The notes beneath the pieces were generated by a model. That model was not told where the DNA came from. It ran no database searches and saw only the letters and a program-made list of their open reading frames with translations. Below, piece after piece: positions 17,458 through 25,875 of a DNA stretch of 64,000 bases. Both the position numbers and the translations under genes were made by a program. The stretch is from contig NZ_JAPENY010000001.1 in the NCBI RefSeq assembly GCF_026341825.1, forward strand, positions 2,852,001-2,916,000, in the 5' to 3' direction. The DNA comes from Streptomyces sp. NBC_00620 (lineage in GTDB: Bacteria > Actinomycetota > Actinomycetes > Streptomycetales > Streptomycetaceae). The first letter of the stretch is position 1; every line of letters begins with the position of its first letter.

Positions 17458-18861
17458 ATGAGCACCACGGAGCGTCCCAGGATCCTCGTAGTAGGCGGTG
17501 GGTACGTAGGCCTGTACGCAGCTCGGCGCATTCTCAAGAAGATGCGCTACGGAGAGGCGACCGTCACGGTTGTCGACCCCCGGTCGTACATGACCTACCA
17601 GCCCTTCCTCCCCGAAGCCGCCGCCGGCAGCATCTCCCCGCGGCATGTCGTCGTCCCGTTGCGACGCGTGCTCCCCAAGGCGGAGGTCCTCACCGGTCGG
17701 GTCACCACCATCGATCAGGACCGCAAGGTCGCGACGATCGCCCCCCTCGTGGGTGAGGCGTACGAGCTGCCTTTCGACTACCTCGTCGTCGCGATGGGCG
17801 CGGTCTCGCGCACCTTCCCGATCCCCGGCCTCGCCGAGCAGGGCATCGGTATGAAGGGCATCGAGGAGGCCATCGGCCTACGCAACCACGTCCTCGAGCA
17901 GCTCGACAAGGCTGACTCCACGACGGACGAAGAGGTCCGCCGCAAGGCGTTGACCTTCGTCTTCGTCGGCGGTGGCTTCGCGGGTGCGGAGACCATCGGT
18001 GAGGTCGAGGACATGGCCCGCGACGCGTCGAAGTACTACACCAACGTGTCCCGCGAGGACATGCGGTTCGTCCTCGTCGACGCGGCGGACAAGATCCTTC
18101 CCGAGGTCGGCCCCAAGCTCGGCCTGTACGGCAAGGAGCACCTGGAGAGCCGCGGCGTGGAGATCTACCTCTCCACCTCCATGGACTCCTGCGTCGACGG
18201 CCACGTCGTGCTCAAGAACGGCCTCGAGGTCGACTCCAACACGATCGTCTGGACGGCCGGCGTCAAGCCGAACCCCGTTCTCTCCCGCTTCGGTCTGCCG
18301 CTCGGCCCGCGCGGTCACGTGGACACGCAGACCACGCTCCAGGTGCAGGGCACGGACTACATCTGGGCCGCGGGCGACAACGCCCAGGTTCCGGACGCCG
18401 CCGCCCGCAAGGCCGGTGTCGAGAACGCCTGGTGCCCGCCGAACGCCCAGCACGCGCTGCGTCAGGCGAAGGTCCTCGGCGACAACGTGATCTCCGGTAT
18501 GCGGGGCTTCCCGCAGAAGGAGTACTCGCACGCCAACAAGGGTGCGGTGGCGGGCCTCGGCCTCCACAAGGGCGTCGCGATGATCGTCATGGGCAAGATG
18601 AAGATCAAGGTCAAGGGCCGTCTCGCCTGGTACATGCACCGTGGCTACCACGGCATGGCGATGCCGACCTGGAACCGGAAGATCCGCGTCTTCGCTGACT
18701 GGACGCTGGCGATGTTCCTCAAGCGTGAGGTCGTCTCGCTCGGTGCCATGGAGACTCCCCGCGAGGAGTTCTACGAGGCCGCGAAGCCCGCGCCCGCCCC
18801 GGCGGCTGCTGCCGCGCCCGCAGCGCCCGCCAAGACCGAGGAGAAGGCCAAGGCCTCCTGA
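17458..18861 (+). CDS. ndh: Type II NADH dehydrogenase
   Basis: The protein has 467 residues. ATG 17458 is at the start of the conserved N-terminus; the Shine-Dalgarno sequence is weak. This is a membrane-peripheral flavoenzyme that oxidises NADH and reduces menaquinone without proton pumping. The FAD Rossmann motif is RILVVGGGYVGLYAAR (residues 8-23). The second dinucleotide motif FVFVGGGFAGAETIGEVEDMAR binds NADH. WTAGVKPNP and IWAAGDNAQVP are typical of the FAD-binding C-terminal part. The C-terminus (GRLAWYMHRGYHGMAMPTWNRKIRVFADWTLAMFLKR) contains the amphipathic membrane-association segment, and an Ala/Pro tail follows. Rex-like operators upstream fit control by NADH/NAD+. Confidence 0.95.
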   Translation: MSTTERPRILVVGGGYVGLYAARRILKKMRYGEATVTVVDPRSYMTYQPFLPEAAAGSISPRHVVVPLRRVLPKAEVLTGRVTTIDQDRKVATIAPLVGEAYELPFDYLVVAMGAVSRTFPIPGLAEQGIGMKGIEEAIGLRNHVLEQLDKADSTTDEEVRRKALTFVFVGGGFAGAETIGEVEDMARDASKYYTNVSREDMRFVLVDAADKILPEVGPKLGLYGKEHLESRGVEIYLSTSMDSCVDGHVVLKNGLEVDSNTIVWTAGVKPNPVLSRFGLPLGPRGHVDTQTTLQVQGTDYIWAAGDNAQVPDAAARKAGVENAWCPPNAQHALRQAKVLGDNVISGMRGFPQKEYSHANKGAVAGLGLHKGVAMIVMGKMKIKVKGRLAWYMHRGYHGMAMPTWNRKIRVFADWTLAMFLKREVVSLGAMETPREEFYEAAKPAPAPAAAAAPAAPAKTEEKAKAS

Positions 18862-18873
18862 CCTCCGGTCACC

Positions 18874-18929
18874 GAACGCCCCGAAGGGGCCTCCCGCCAT
18901 CCGTGGTGCGGGAGGCCCCTTCGGCGTTC
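18874..18929 (+). terminator. Terminator after ndh
   Basis: A long GC stem of about 22 bp pairs 18874-18897 with 18908-18929. Confidence 0.75.
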
Positions 18930-19097
18930 CCCCGGCGTCCCCTTCGGCGTTTTCGCGACGGCAGAGGCATCACCAAAAACATGGCCCATGCACGTATTTT
19001 GCGAAGCCGTAACGCGGAAGGGGGACTGCGCGAAGACCATGTTGGTGTTTACGTGGGTGTTGGAGCGTTCGGGAGTGTCGTCACGGAGGTGTGCGCC

Positions 19098-20384
19098 ATG
19101 CAGGACGCCGCGCTGCGGCTGAAGAGCCTTGTCGAACAGTTGCTGGGAGCCCCACTACCGCTGCGCATCCGCGCCTGGGACGGCTCGGAGGCAGGGCCGC
19201 CCGCCGCCCCGGTACTCGTCGTACGGAATCGACGGGCCGTGCGCCGGCTGCTGTGGAAGCCGGGGGAGCTGGGCCTCGCGAGGGCATGGGTCGCCGGAGA
19301 CCTCGGAGTGGAGGGCGACCTGTACGCCGCCCTCGACCTGATGTCCGGGCTCCTGTGGGAGCGGGGAGAGGACGCGAGGGGGGTCGGGGAGGCGCTGCGG
19401 GATTCCGAGGTGCGCGCCGCCCTGCGCGGCCTGGTGAAGCTGGCCGGGCCACTGCCGCCCGCCCCGCCCGCCGAGGAGGTGCGCAGACGCCGCCACCTGC
19501 ACACCAAGCGCAGCGACAAACGGGCCATCAGCCACCACTACGACGTGGGGAACGACTTCTACGAGATCGTCCTCGGCCCGTCGATGGTCTACTCGTGCGC
19601 CTACTGGGAGGATGACGGCTCCCTCGAGGACGCACAGCGCGACAAGCTCGAACTCATCGCCCGCAAGCTGGACTTGAAACCGGGCCAGCGGCTTCTCGAC
19701 GTCGGGTGCGGCTGGGGTTCCATGGCCATCCACGCGGCCCGTGAGCACGGCGTGAGCGTGGTCGGCGTGACGCTGTCGCAGGAGCAGGCCGCGTACGCCC
19801 GTAAGCGGGTCGCGGACGAGGGGCTCACCGACCGGGTGGAGATCCGGGTGCAGGACTACCGGGACGTCACGGACGGGCCGTACGACGCCATCTCGTCGAT
19901 CGGGATGGCCGAACACGTCGGCGCCGAACGGTACTTGGAGTACGCCGAGACGCTGCGCAGGCTGCTGAGGCCCGGCGGCCGGCTGCTCAACCACCAGATC
20001 GCCCGTCCGCCGCGGCGGGACGAATCGGCGTACTCCGTCGACGAGTTCATCGACGCGTACGTCTTCCCCGACGGCGAACTCGCCCCCGTCGGCACCACGG
20101 TGACCCAGCTGGAGCGGGCCGGCTTCGAGGTCCGCGACGTGGAGTCGATCCGCGAGCACTACGCCCTCACCCTGCGCCACTGGGTCGCCAACCTGGAGGA
20201 GCAGTGGACGCGGGCCGTACGGCTCACCAGCCCCGGCCGGGCCCGCGTCTGGCGCCTGTACATGGCCGCCTCCGCGCTCGCCTTCGAGCACAACCGCATC
20301 GGCGTCAACCAGGTGCTGGCGGTCAGGACACCGGAGGCGTCCGGCGCGTCCGGGATGCCGCTGAGGGCGCGTGACTGGAACTGA
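19098..20384 (+). CDS. Cyclopropane-fatty-acyl-phospholipid synthase-like methyltransferase
   Basis: The protein has 428 residues. ATG 19098 lies 7 nt after ACGGAGGTG. The N-terminal 120 residues match the lipid-facing domain of CFA synthases (LRIRAWDGSEAG...ARAWVAGDLGVEGDLYAAL). The catalytic part has SHHYDVGNDFYEIVLGPSMVYSCAYW, SAM motif LLDVGCGWGSMAIHAA, the active-site EHVG (MAEHVGAERY) and HWVANLEEQW near the C-terminus. CFA synthases transfer a methylene from SAM to double bonds of membrane phospholipids, stabilising membranes in stress or stationary phase. In actinobacteria some relatives methylate instead of cyclopropanating (10-methyl branching), so the exact product is open. It is monocistronic with a shared terminator. 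Confidence 0.92.
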   Translation: MQDAALRLKSLVEQLLGAPLPLRIRAWDGSEAGPPAAPVLVVRNRRAVRRLLWKPGELGLARAWVAGDLGVEGDLYAALDLMSGLLWERGEDARGVGEALRDSEVRAALRGLVKLAGPLPPAPPAEEVRRRRHLHTKRSDKRAISHHYDVGNDFYEIVLGPSMVYSCAYWEDDGSLEDAQRDKLELIARKLDLKPGQRLLDVGCGWGSMAIHAAREHGVSVVGVTLSQEQAAYARKRVADEGLTDRVEIRVQDYRDVTDGPYDAISSIGMAEHVGAERYLEYAETLRRLLRPGGRLLNHQIARPPRRDESAYSVDEFIDAYVFPDGELAPVGTTVTQLERAGFEVRDVESIREHYALTLRHWVANLEEQWTRAVRLTSPGRARVWRLYMAASALAFEHNRIGVNQVLAVRTPEASGASGMPLRARDWN

Positions 20385-20397
20385 TCCGCGTACGGCG

Positions 20398-20432
20398 ATG
20401 GGGCCCCGTTCCATGGCGGAACGGGGCCCCAT
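20398..20432. terminator. Bidirectional terminator between convergent genes
   Basis: A perfect 15-bp stem ATGGGGCCCCGTTCC/GGAACGGGGCCCCAT with a 5-nt loop sits between the CFA-synthase-like and ABC permease genes. Confidence 0.8.
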
Positions 20433-20443
20433 CTGCCGTACTG

Positions 20444-22972
20444 CTATTCCGACTTGATCGCCGACAGCATGTTCAGGCGGGACGCCCGCCGCGCCGGCCA
20501 CAGCGCCGCGAGGATGCCGACCGTCGCCGCGAGGAGCAGGAAGAGGCCCATCCTGGCCCAGGGCAGGACCAGTTCGTACGTCGCCATGCTGCTGCCGAGC
20601 AGTTCACCGGCGGCCCAGCCGAAGAACACGCCCAGGCCGATGCCGAGTACGCCGCCGAAGAGCGAGATGACCAGGGACTCCAGCCGGACCATCCGCTTGA
20701 TGCCCTTGCGGTCGAGGCCGATCGCGCGCAGCATCCCGATCTCCTGCGAGCGCTCGAAGACCGACATGGCCAGGGTGTTGATGACACCGAGGACGGCGAC
20801 GATGACGGCCATCGCGAGCAGGCCGTAGAGCATGTTCAGCATCAGGGTGAACATGCTCGCGATGCTGTCGGAGATGTCCTTCTTGTCCTGGACCTGGATG
20901 GCCGGGTTGTCGCCGAGGGCCTTCTCCAGCTGGCCCTTCGTCGCGTCCGACGCGCCGCTCGACGTCTTGAGCATGACCTGCATGTCGAAGGCGTCCGTGG
21001 TGTGCGGGGTGAGCGTCGAGTTGTCGAGCATGATGCCCGAGATCATCTCGTTGCCCTGGTAGACACCGGCGACCGTCAGCTGCTGCTTCGTGCCGTCCTC
21101 GTAGGAGACCGTGAAGTCCGAACCGGCCTTCCAGCCGTGCGACTTGGCGGTGTCCTCGTCGACCACGACCTGGCTGCCGCCGACCTTGAACGAGCCCTCC
21201 TCCATCGTGAGGTCGGTGAGCTTGGCGATGGACGCGCCGTTGACGCCCGTCAGGTACTCGGTCTCCTGGTCGATGCGCGAGGGCGAGTTGCGCAGCGCGC
21301 TGGTGTCGGTGACCCCGTCGACGCCGGCGAGCTTCTTCTCGACGTCCGGCGAGAGCGAGTTGCCGTTCGCCATCGAGACGACGTAGTCCGCCTTGATCGC
21401 GGAGCTGGCCATCTTGTCGATCGACTTCTGCAGACTGCCCGCCATCACCGTCATGCCGGTGATCAGGGTGAGGCCGATCATCAGCGCGGAGGCGGTCGCG
21501 GCGGTGCGGCGCGGGTTGCGTACGGAGTTCTGGCGGGCGAGCTTGCCGGAGACCCCGAAGATACGCAGGACCGGTGAGGCGGCCGCGATCAGCGGGCGGG
21601 ACAGCAGCGGCGTGAGGATGAAGACGCCGAGGATGAGCAGGACCGCGCCGAGGCCCATCGGGGCCTGGCCGTCCGAACCGCTCATGGTCGTCGCGTAGAG
21701 GACGACGGCGATGCCCGCTCCGGCGAAGAGGGCGCCGATCGTGTTCCGTACGACCAGGGACTTCGTGGTCGCCTGGGCGTGCACGCTGCTCATCGCGGCG
21801 ACCGGCGGGATCTTCGCCGCGCGGCGGCCCGGCAGCCAGGCGGCCAGCATCGTGATGAGGACGCCGACGAGCAGGGCCGTGGCGACCGTGCCCGGCGAGA
21901 TCACCAGCGGGCCGTCCGGCACGGGCGCGCCGAGTGTGCCGATCAGGGCGCGCATCCCGGCGCCGATGCCGATACCGGCGACCAGGCCCGCGACGGCGGC
22001 GACCGCGCCGACGACGAACGCCTCGACGAGCACGGACCGGGTGACCTGCCTGCGGGAGGCGCCGACGGCGCGCAGCAGCGCGAGTTCCTTGGTGCGCTGG
22101 GCGACCAGCATGGTGAAGGTGTTGGCGATGATGAAGGTGCCGACGAACAGCGCGATACCGGCGAAGACCAGCAGCCCCGTCTTCATCCCGCTCATCGCCG
22201 AGGCGATCTGCTCGGCCTGGTCGGCGGCGGCCTTGTCGGCCGTGGTGGTGGAGGCGACGTCCTTCGGTACCACCTTGTCGAGCGCGGCAAGGAGGGCGGT
22301 CTGGCTGGTGCCGGCGTCCGCCTTCACGTCGATCTCGTCGTAGGTGCCGACCGAGTCGAAGAGCTTCTGCGCGGTCGCCGTGTCGAAGAGGGCGAGGCTG
22401 CCGCCGGCCGCGACGTTGCCGTCGTCGGTGGTGAAGATGCCGCTGATGGTGGGCGTGAGGACGGGCCCGTCGACGGACAGGCGCACGGTGTCGCCGACCT
22501 TGTACCCGGCCCGCTTCGCGGTCTCGGAGTCGAGGGCGACCTGGTTCGGGCCGCGCGGGGCCTGACCGCCCGTCAGCGGGTACCGGGGGTCCTTCTCCTG
22601 CCAGTAGTTCCCGCCCTGGGACTGGAAGCCGCTGCCGACGAGCTTGCCGTCCTTGTCGGCGATGGCGGTGAAGCCGTTGACGACGCCGACGGCGGAGGCG
22701 GCACCGGGGACCGCGGCGGTCTTGTCGAGCAGCGCCTGCGTGAGCTTCTGCTCCTTGCCGACCGTGTCGCCCGTGGACTCCTGGCTCTCCGGTTCTATGA
22801 CGACGTCGATCTGGTCGAAGCCCTTGGCGGAGCTGTTCTGGTAGGCGTCCGAGATGGTGTTGGTGAAGACCAGGGTCCCCGACACGAACGCCACGCCGAG
22901 CATCACGGCGAGCACGGTCATGAGGAGCCTGGCCTTGTGCGCGAGCACGTTGCGCAAGGCGGTACGGAACAT
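20444..22972 (-). CDS. ABC transporter permease, MacB/FtsX family (two FtsX domains)
   Basis: The protein has 842 residues, starting at the ATG at 22972. The N-terminal transmembrane helix (about 18-40) is followed by a large extracellular MacB-PCD domain (about 40-250). Three helices form the first FtsX domain (FVGTFIIANTFTMLVAQRTKELALLRAVGASRRQV). A second copy follows after an intermediate pair of helices: another TM, extracellular domain and the C-terminal FtsX domain (LGVINTLAMSVFERSQEIGMLRAIGLDRKGIKRMVRLES). The ERSQEIGMLRAIG-type coupling motifs that contact the ATPase occur twice, so one chain can form the whole permease. Such systems use ATP for extracytoplasmic mechanical work or lipoprotein/peptide export rather than classical transport. 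The ATPase gene is just upstream, 77 bp away. Confidence 0.9.
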   Translation of the reverse strand: MFRTALRNVLAHKARLLMTVLAVMLGVAFVSGTLVFTNTISDAYQNSSAKGFDQIDVVIEPESQESTGDTVGKEQKLTQALLDKTAAVPGAASAVGVVNGFTAIADKDGKLVGSGFQSQGGNYWQEKDPRYPLTGGQAPRGPNQVALDSETAKRAGYKVGDTVRLSVDGPVLTPTISGIFTTDDGNVAAGGSLALFDTATAQKLFDSVGTYDEIDVKADAGTSQTALLAALDKVVPKDVASTTTADKAAADQAEQIASAMSGMKTGLLVFAGIALFVGTFIIANTFTMLVAQRTKELALLRAVGASRRQVTRSVLVEAFVVGAVAAVAGLVAGIGIGAGMRALIGTLGAPVPDGPLVISPGTVATALLVGVLITMLAAWLPGRRAAKIPPVAAMSSVHAQATTKSLVVRNTIGALFAGAGIAVVLYATTMSGSDGQAPMGLGAVLLILGVFILTPLLSRPLIAAASPVLRIFGVSGKLARQNSVRNPRRTAATASALMIGLTLITGMTVMAGSLQKSIDKMASSAIKADYVVSMANGNSLSPDVEKKLAGVDGVTDTSALRNSPSRIDQETEYLTGVNGASIAKLTDLTMEEGSFKVGGSQVVVDEDTAKSHGWKAGSDFTVSYEDGTKQQLTVAGVYQGNEMISGIMLDNSTLTPHTTDAFDMQVMLKTSSGASDATKGQLEKALGDNPAIQVQDKKDISDSIASMFTLMLNMLYGLLAMAVIVAVLGVINTLAMSVFERSQEIGMLRAIGLDRKGIKRMVRLESLVISLFGGVLGIGLGVFFGWAAGELLGSSMATYELVLPWARMGLFLLLAATVGILAALWPARRASRLNMLSAIKSE

Positions 22973-23049
22973 GGGGTTGTCTCAGTCCAGGGAGGTAGGA
23001 GGTCTGCGGGGCGGCACGAGGGGTGCTCGGTCCGATGGACCGGCGGGCG

Positions 23050-23820
23050 TCAGCTCGTACGGCCCTTCGAGTCGAACTGCTTCATGCGGTCCAGGACCGA
23101 GTCGGCGGTCGGCTCGTGCACCTCGTCGACGATCCGGCCGTCGGCCAGGAAGATGACGCGGTCCGCGTAGGCGGCGGCCACCGGGTCGTGGGTGACCATG
23201 ACGACGGTCTGCCCCAGTTCACGTACGGAGTTGCGCAGGAAGCCGAGGACCTCCGCGCCGGCCCGGGAGTCGAGGTTTCCGGTGGGCTCGTCGCCGAAGA
23301 TGATGTCGGGCCGGGAGGCGAGCGCGCGGGCGACGGCGACACGCTGCTGCTGGCCGCCGGAGAGCTGGGAGGGCCGGTGGCTGAGGCGGTCGGCGAGGCC
23401 GATCATCTTGATGACGGTGTCCAGCCACTCCTTGTCGGGCTTGCGGCCGGCGATGTCCATCGGGAGCGTGATGTTCTCCAGGGCCGTCAGGGTCGGCAGC
23501 AGGTTGAACGCCTGGAAGATGAAGCCGATCTTGTCCCGGCGCAACTTGGTGAGCTGCTTGTCCTTGAGGGAGCCGAGCTCGGTCTCGCCGATGCGCACGG
23601 AGCCGGAGGAGAAGCTGTCCAGTCCGGCCACGCAGTGCATCAGCGTGGACTTGCCGGACCCCGAGGGGCCCATGATCGCGGTGAACTCGGCCTGCCGGAA
23701 GTCGACGGTGACCCGGTCGAGGGCGACCACCTGGGTCTCTCCCTGTCCGTAGACCTTGGAGAGTTCCGTGGCGCGTGCGGCCACCGTGGTGGTCCGGTCG
23801 GCAATGGGGGTGGTGGTCAC
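23050..23820 (-). CDS. ABC transporter ATP-binding protein, LolD/MacB type
   Basis: The protein has 256 residues. The GTG at 23820 is preferred because AGGAG lies about 8 nt upstream; an ATG at 23871 would add 17 residues. It has Walker A GPSGSGKST, Q-loop QAFNLLPTLTALENI, ABC signature [15 protein letters not shown], Walker B IIFGDEPTGNLD and H-loop VTHD. The tight sequence match to the LolD/MacB branch (RRDKIGFIFQAFNLLPTLTALENITLP) fits the FtsX-type permease next to it. The two genes form one operon. The adjacent bldA tRNA gene lies upstream on the other strand. Confidence 0.93.
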   Translation of the reverse strand: MTTTPIADRTTTVAARATELSKVYGQGETQVVALDRVTVDFRQAEFTAIMGPSGSGKSTLMHCVAGLDSFSSGSVRIGETELGSLKDKQLTKLRRDKIGFIFQAFNLLPTLTALENITLPMDIAGRKPDKEWLDTVIKMIGLADRLSHRPSQLSGGQQQRVAVARALASRPDIIFGDEPTGNLDSRAGAEVLGFLRNSVRELGQTVVMVTHDPVAAAYADRVIFLADGRIVDEVHEPTADSVLDRMKQFDSKGRTS

Positions 23821-24223
23821 GGGAGGGTGCTCCTGTCGGGACGACGACGATTTCCGGGGACGTGTGTCCATCGTCGTGGCCGTTCGGGGCGATGTAGTCA
23901 GCCGCTGTTCCGGTTCCGGGGGGCGACTTCGGTCGCACCGGGAGCGCCCGTGTCATACCTGGGGATGAGGCCCGTCCCTGAGGGTCGCCGGCCGCCGGTG
24001 CGGTGAATGTCGTGGAGGCCGCTTGTTCGGACGGTGAAATTCCGTCATTCCGCATGCGCAGCCGAAAGTCACCCGAAAGGCTATCTGGCATGTGCGGATG
24101 GTCCGTACCGAGTGCTGATGCACCCTCAGACATCAATAAAATAAGACAACATCGGTCCGCCCGCCCGCTGTTCGGGCGATGCGTCCCGATAGGCTCGGAA
24201 CCTCGATGCGGAGCCCATGGCCT
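23821..24223. other. Intergenic region between the ABC ATPase and bldA
   Basis: This interval carries the divergent promoter regions. I see no convincing ORF. Notable points are an inverted repeat around the CTTCGGTCGCACCGGGAGCG stretch (about 23925-23950) and an unusually AT-rich block (CATCAATAAAATAAG, 24131-24145) about 80 nt upstream of the tRNA. That block may mark a terminator or an upstream promoter element. Confidence 0.4.
24191..24196 (+). promoter_or_regulatory. Candidate -10 of the bldA promoter
   Basis: TAGGCT at 24191-24196 lies 27 nt before the mature tRNA 5' end. The -35 position 17 nt upstream reads CTGTTC (24168-24173). bldA transcripts starting shortly upstream of the tRNA are known in Streptomyces. 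Confidence 0.45.
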
Positions 24224-24306
24224 GCCCGGATGGTGGAATGCAGACACGGCGAGCTTAAACCTCGCTGCCCCTCGCGGGCGTACCGGTTCAAGTCCGGTTC
24301 CGGGCA
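24224..24306 (+). tRNA. bldA: tRNA-Leu(UAA), the bldA tRNA
   Basis: The 83-nt gene folds as a class II tRNA. The acceptor stem pairs GCCCGGA (24224-24230) with TCCGGGC (24299-24305), with A73 discriminator. The anticodon stem GCGAG/CTCGC encloses the loop CTTAAAC (24254-24260), so the anticodon is TAA at 24256-24258. A long variable arm follows (GCCCCTCGCGGGC region) and the T-loop is GGTTCAAGTCC. CCA is not encoded. It reads the rare UUA codon. In Streptomyces this single tRNA, BldA, controls aerial growth and antibiotic production by limiting translation of TTA-containing genes. I saw no TTA codon in the annotated genes of this window. Confidence 0.97.
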
Positions 24307-24434
24307 CTTCCCGCACTTGCGACACGGGTGCGGGTCTCGACGGGCGACATTCCGACCGGGGCCCGCCGAGTCCGGTGCGCGGCCGAATCCTTGACAGAGG
24401 GCGTACGTCGTCGGAGACTCGCGTCCAGGAATTG

Positions 24435-24470
24435 GTGAAGTAAATTTCACTACGCGAACATAACGCGAAC
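24435..24470. promoter_or_regulatory. Operator-like repeats upstream of the hydroxybenzoate hydroxylase gene
   Basis: The inverted repeat GTGAA-GTAAAT-TTCAC (24435-24450) is followed by two direct copies of ACGCGAAC at 24452-24459 and 24463-24470. The copies are spaced by 11 bp (one helical turn). This suggests binding of a substrate-responsive regulator such as an IclR-type PobR. Confidence 0.45.
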
Positions 24471-24504
24471 GTATCTGGGTCGAGGAACGCGAAGGGGCGT
24501 GCCG

Positions 24505-25680
24505 ATGCGTACCACCGTCGGGATCATCGGGGCCGGGCCGGCCGGGCTGCTGCTGGCGCGGCTGCTGCACAACGCGGGGATCGAGTCCGTGGTCCTGGAG
24601 AGCCGGGACCGGGCCTATGTGGAGCATCGGCAGCGGGCCGGGATCCTGGAGCAGGGGACCGTCGACGTGCTGCGGGCCGCGGGCGCCGGTGAGCGGATGG
24701 ACCGGGAAGGGCTGCGGCACGACGGGATCGAGCTGCGGTTCGAGGGAAAGCGGCACCGCGTCGACTTTCCCGGGCTCACCGGGGGCAGCTCCGTGATGGT
24801 GTACGCGCAGACCGAGGTGTGCAAGGACCTCATCGCCCTCCAGCTCAAGGAGGGCGGGCCGCTGCTCTTCGAGGCCGAGGCGCTCGCGGTGGAGGGGGCC
24901 GAGAGCGACCGGCCGCGGATCCGGTTCACGCACGAGGGGCGCGAGGACGTGCTCGAGTGTGACTACGTGGTGGGGTGTGATGGGTTCTGGGGCGTCGCGC
25001 GGAACGCCGTACCCGCCGGCCTCTCCCGCGTCTTCGAGCGGACGTACCCTTTCGGCTGGCTCGGGATCCTCGCCGATGTGGCCCCCTCGCACGACGAGCT
25101 CGTCTACGCCCGCCACGACCGCGGCTTCGCCCTGCTGAGCATGCGCTCGCCCACCGTCTCCCGCCTCTACCTCCAGGTGCCCGAGGGAACGGACGCCGAG
25201 GCATGGGGCGACGAGGAGATCTGGGACGAACTGGAGCGGCGGTTCGAGACCGAGGACGGGTGGCAGCTCGAGCGCGGGCCCATCACCTCCAAGTCCGTCA
25301 CCCCGATGCGGAGTTACGTCCACGAGCCGATGCGGCACGGGCGGCTCTTCCTCGCCGGTGACGCCGCGCACATCGTGCCGCCCACCGGCGCCAAGGGGCT
25401 CAACCTCGCCGTCGGCGACGTCGTCACCCTCGCCCGCGCCCTGGTCCGGCTCCGGGACACCGGATCGGCCGAACTGCTCGACACCTACTCCGAGACCTGC
25501 CTGCGCCGCGTCTGGCAGGCCGAGCGGTTCTCGTACGACATGACGACCATGCTGCACCCCGCCCCCGACGCGACCCCCTTCGAGAACCGCCTCCAGCTCG
25601 CCCGGCTGGAACGGGTCGTCGGCTCACGGGCGGCGGAGACGGACCTCGCGGACGGGTACACCGGGTTCCCGCTGGACTGA
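24505..25680 (+). CDS. pobA: 4-hydroxybenzoate 3-monooxygenase
   Basis: The protein has 391 residues. ATG 24505 has AAGGGG 7 nt upstream (a GTG at 24499 is too close). It is a flavoprotein hydroxylase that converts 4-hydroxybenzoate to protocatechuate with NAD(P)H and O2, feeding the beta-ketoadipate pathway. It has the FAD motif VGIIGAGPAGLLLARLLHNAG, the PHBH signature EHRQRAGILEQGTVDVLR, the NADPH/FAD DG motif DYVVGCDGFWGVAR, and GDAAHIVPPTGAKGLNLAVGDV. The match to PobA, including YAQTEVCKDLI and TPMRSYVHEPM, is close over the full length. No other ring-cleavage gene is adjacent. Confidence 0.95.
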   Translation: MRTTVGIIGAGPAGLLLARLLHNAGIESVVLESRDRAYVEHRQRAGILEQGTVDVLRAAGAGERMDREGLRHDGIELRFEGKRHRVDFPGLTGGSSVMVYAQTEVCKDLIALQLKEGGPLLFEAEALAVEGAESDRPRIRFTHEGREDVLECDYVVGCDGFWGVARNAVPAGLSRVFERTYPFGWLGILADVAPSHDELVYARHDRGFALLSMRSPTVSRLYLQVPEGTDAEAWGDEEIWDELERRFETEDGWQLERGPITSKSVTPMRSYVHEPMRHGRLFLAGDAAHIVPPTGAKGLNLAVGDVVTLARALVRLRDTGSAELLDTYSETCLRRVWQAERFSYDMTTMLHPAPDATPFENRLQLARLERVVGSRAAETDLADGYTGFPLD

Positions 25681-25875
25681 ACCTGTCGTCCGGCCGGTCT
25701 CGGCCGTGTCCCGGGTTGGTCATGGATTGGGTGCTCCGTCGCAGGGAATGAGGGCAGCACGTAGCGTGTTCCGCGTCATGACAAGGGAAAGATCCTCCCC
25801 AAGCACTAGGCTCTTTCCTTTGCCTACCTATTACTCTTGAGCCAACGCCACGCACGGTGGCCATGGAGGAGTGAA

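Noticed and set aside
21779..23170. Long plus-strand frame opposite the FtsX permease
   Set aside because: Low-complexity Arg/Gly/Asp-rich translation, typical of an antisense shadow; the minus-strand permease is unambiguous.
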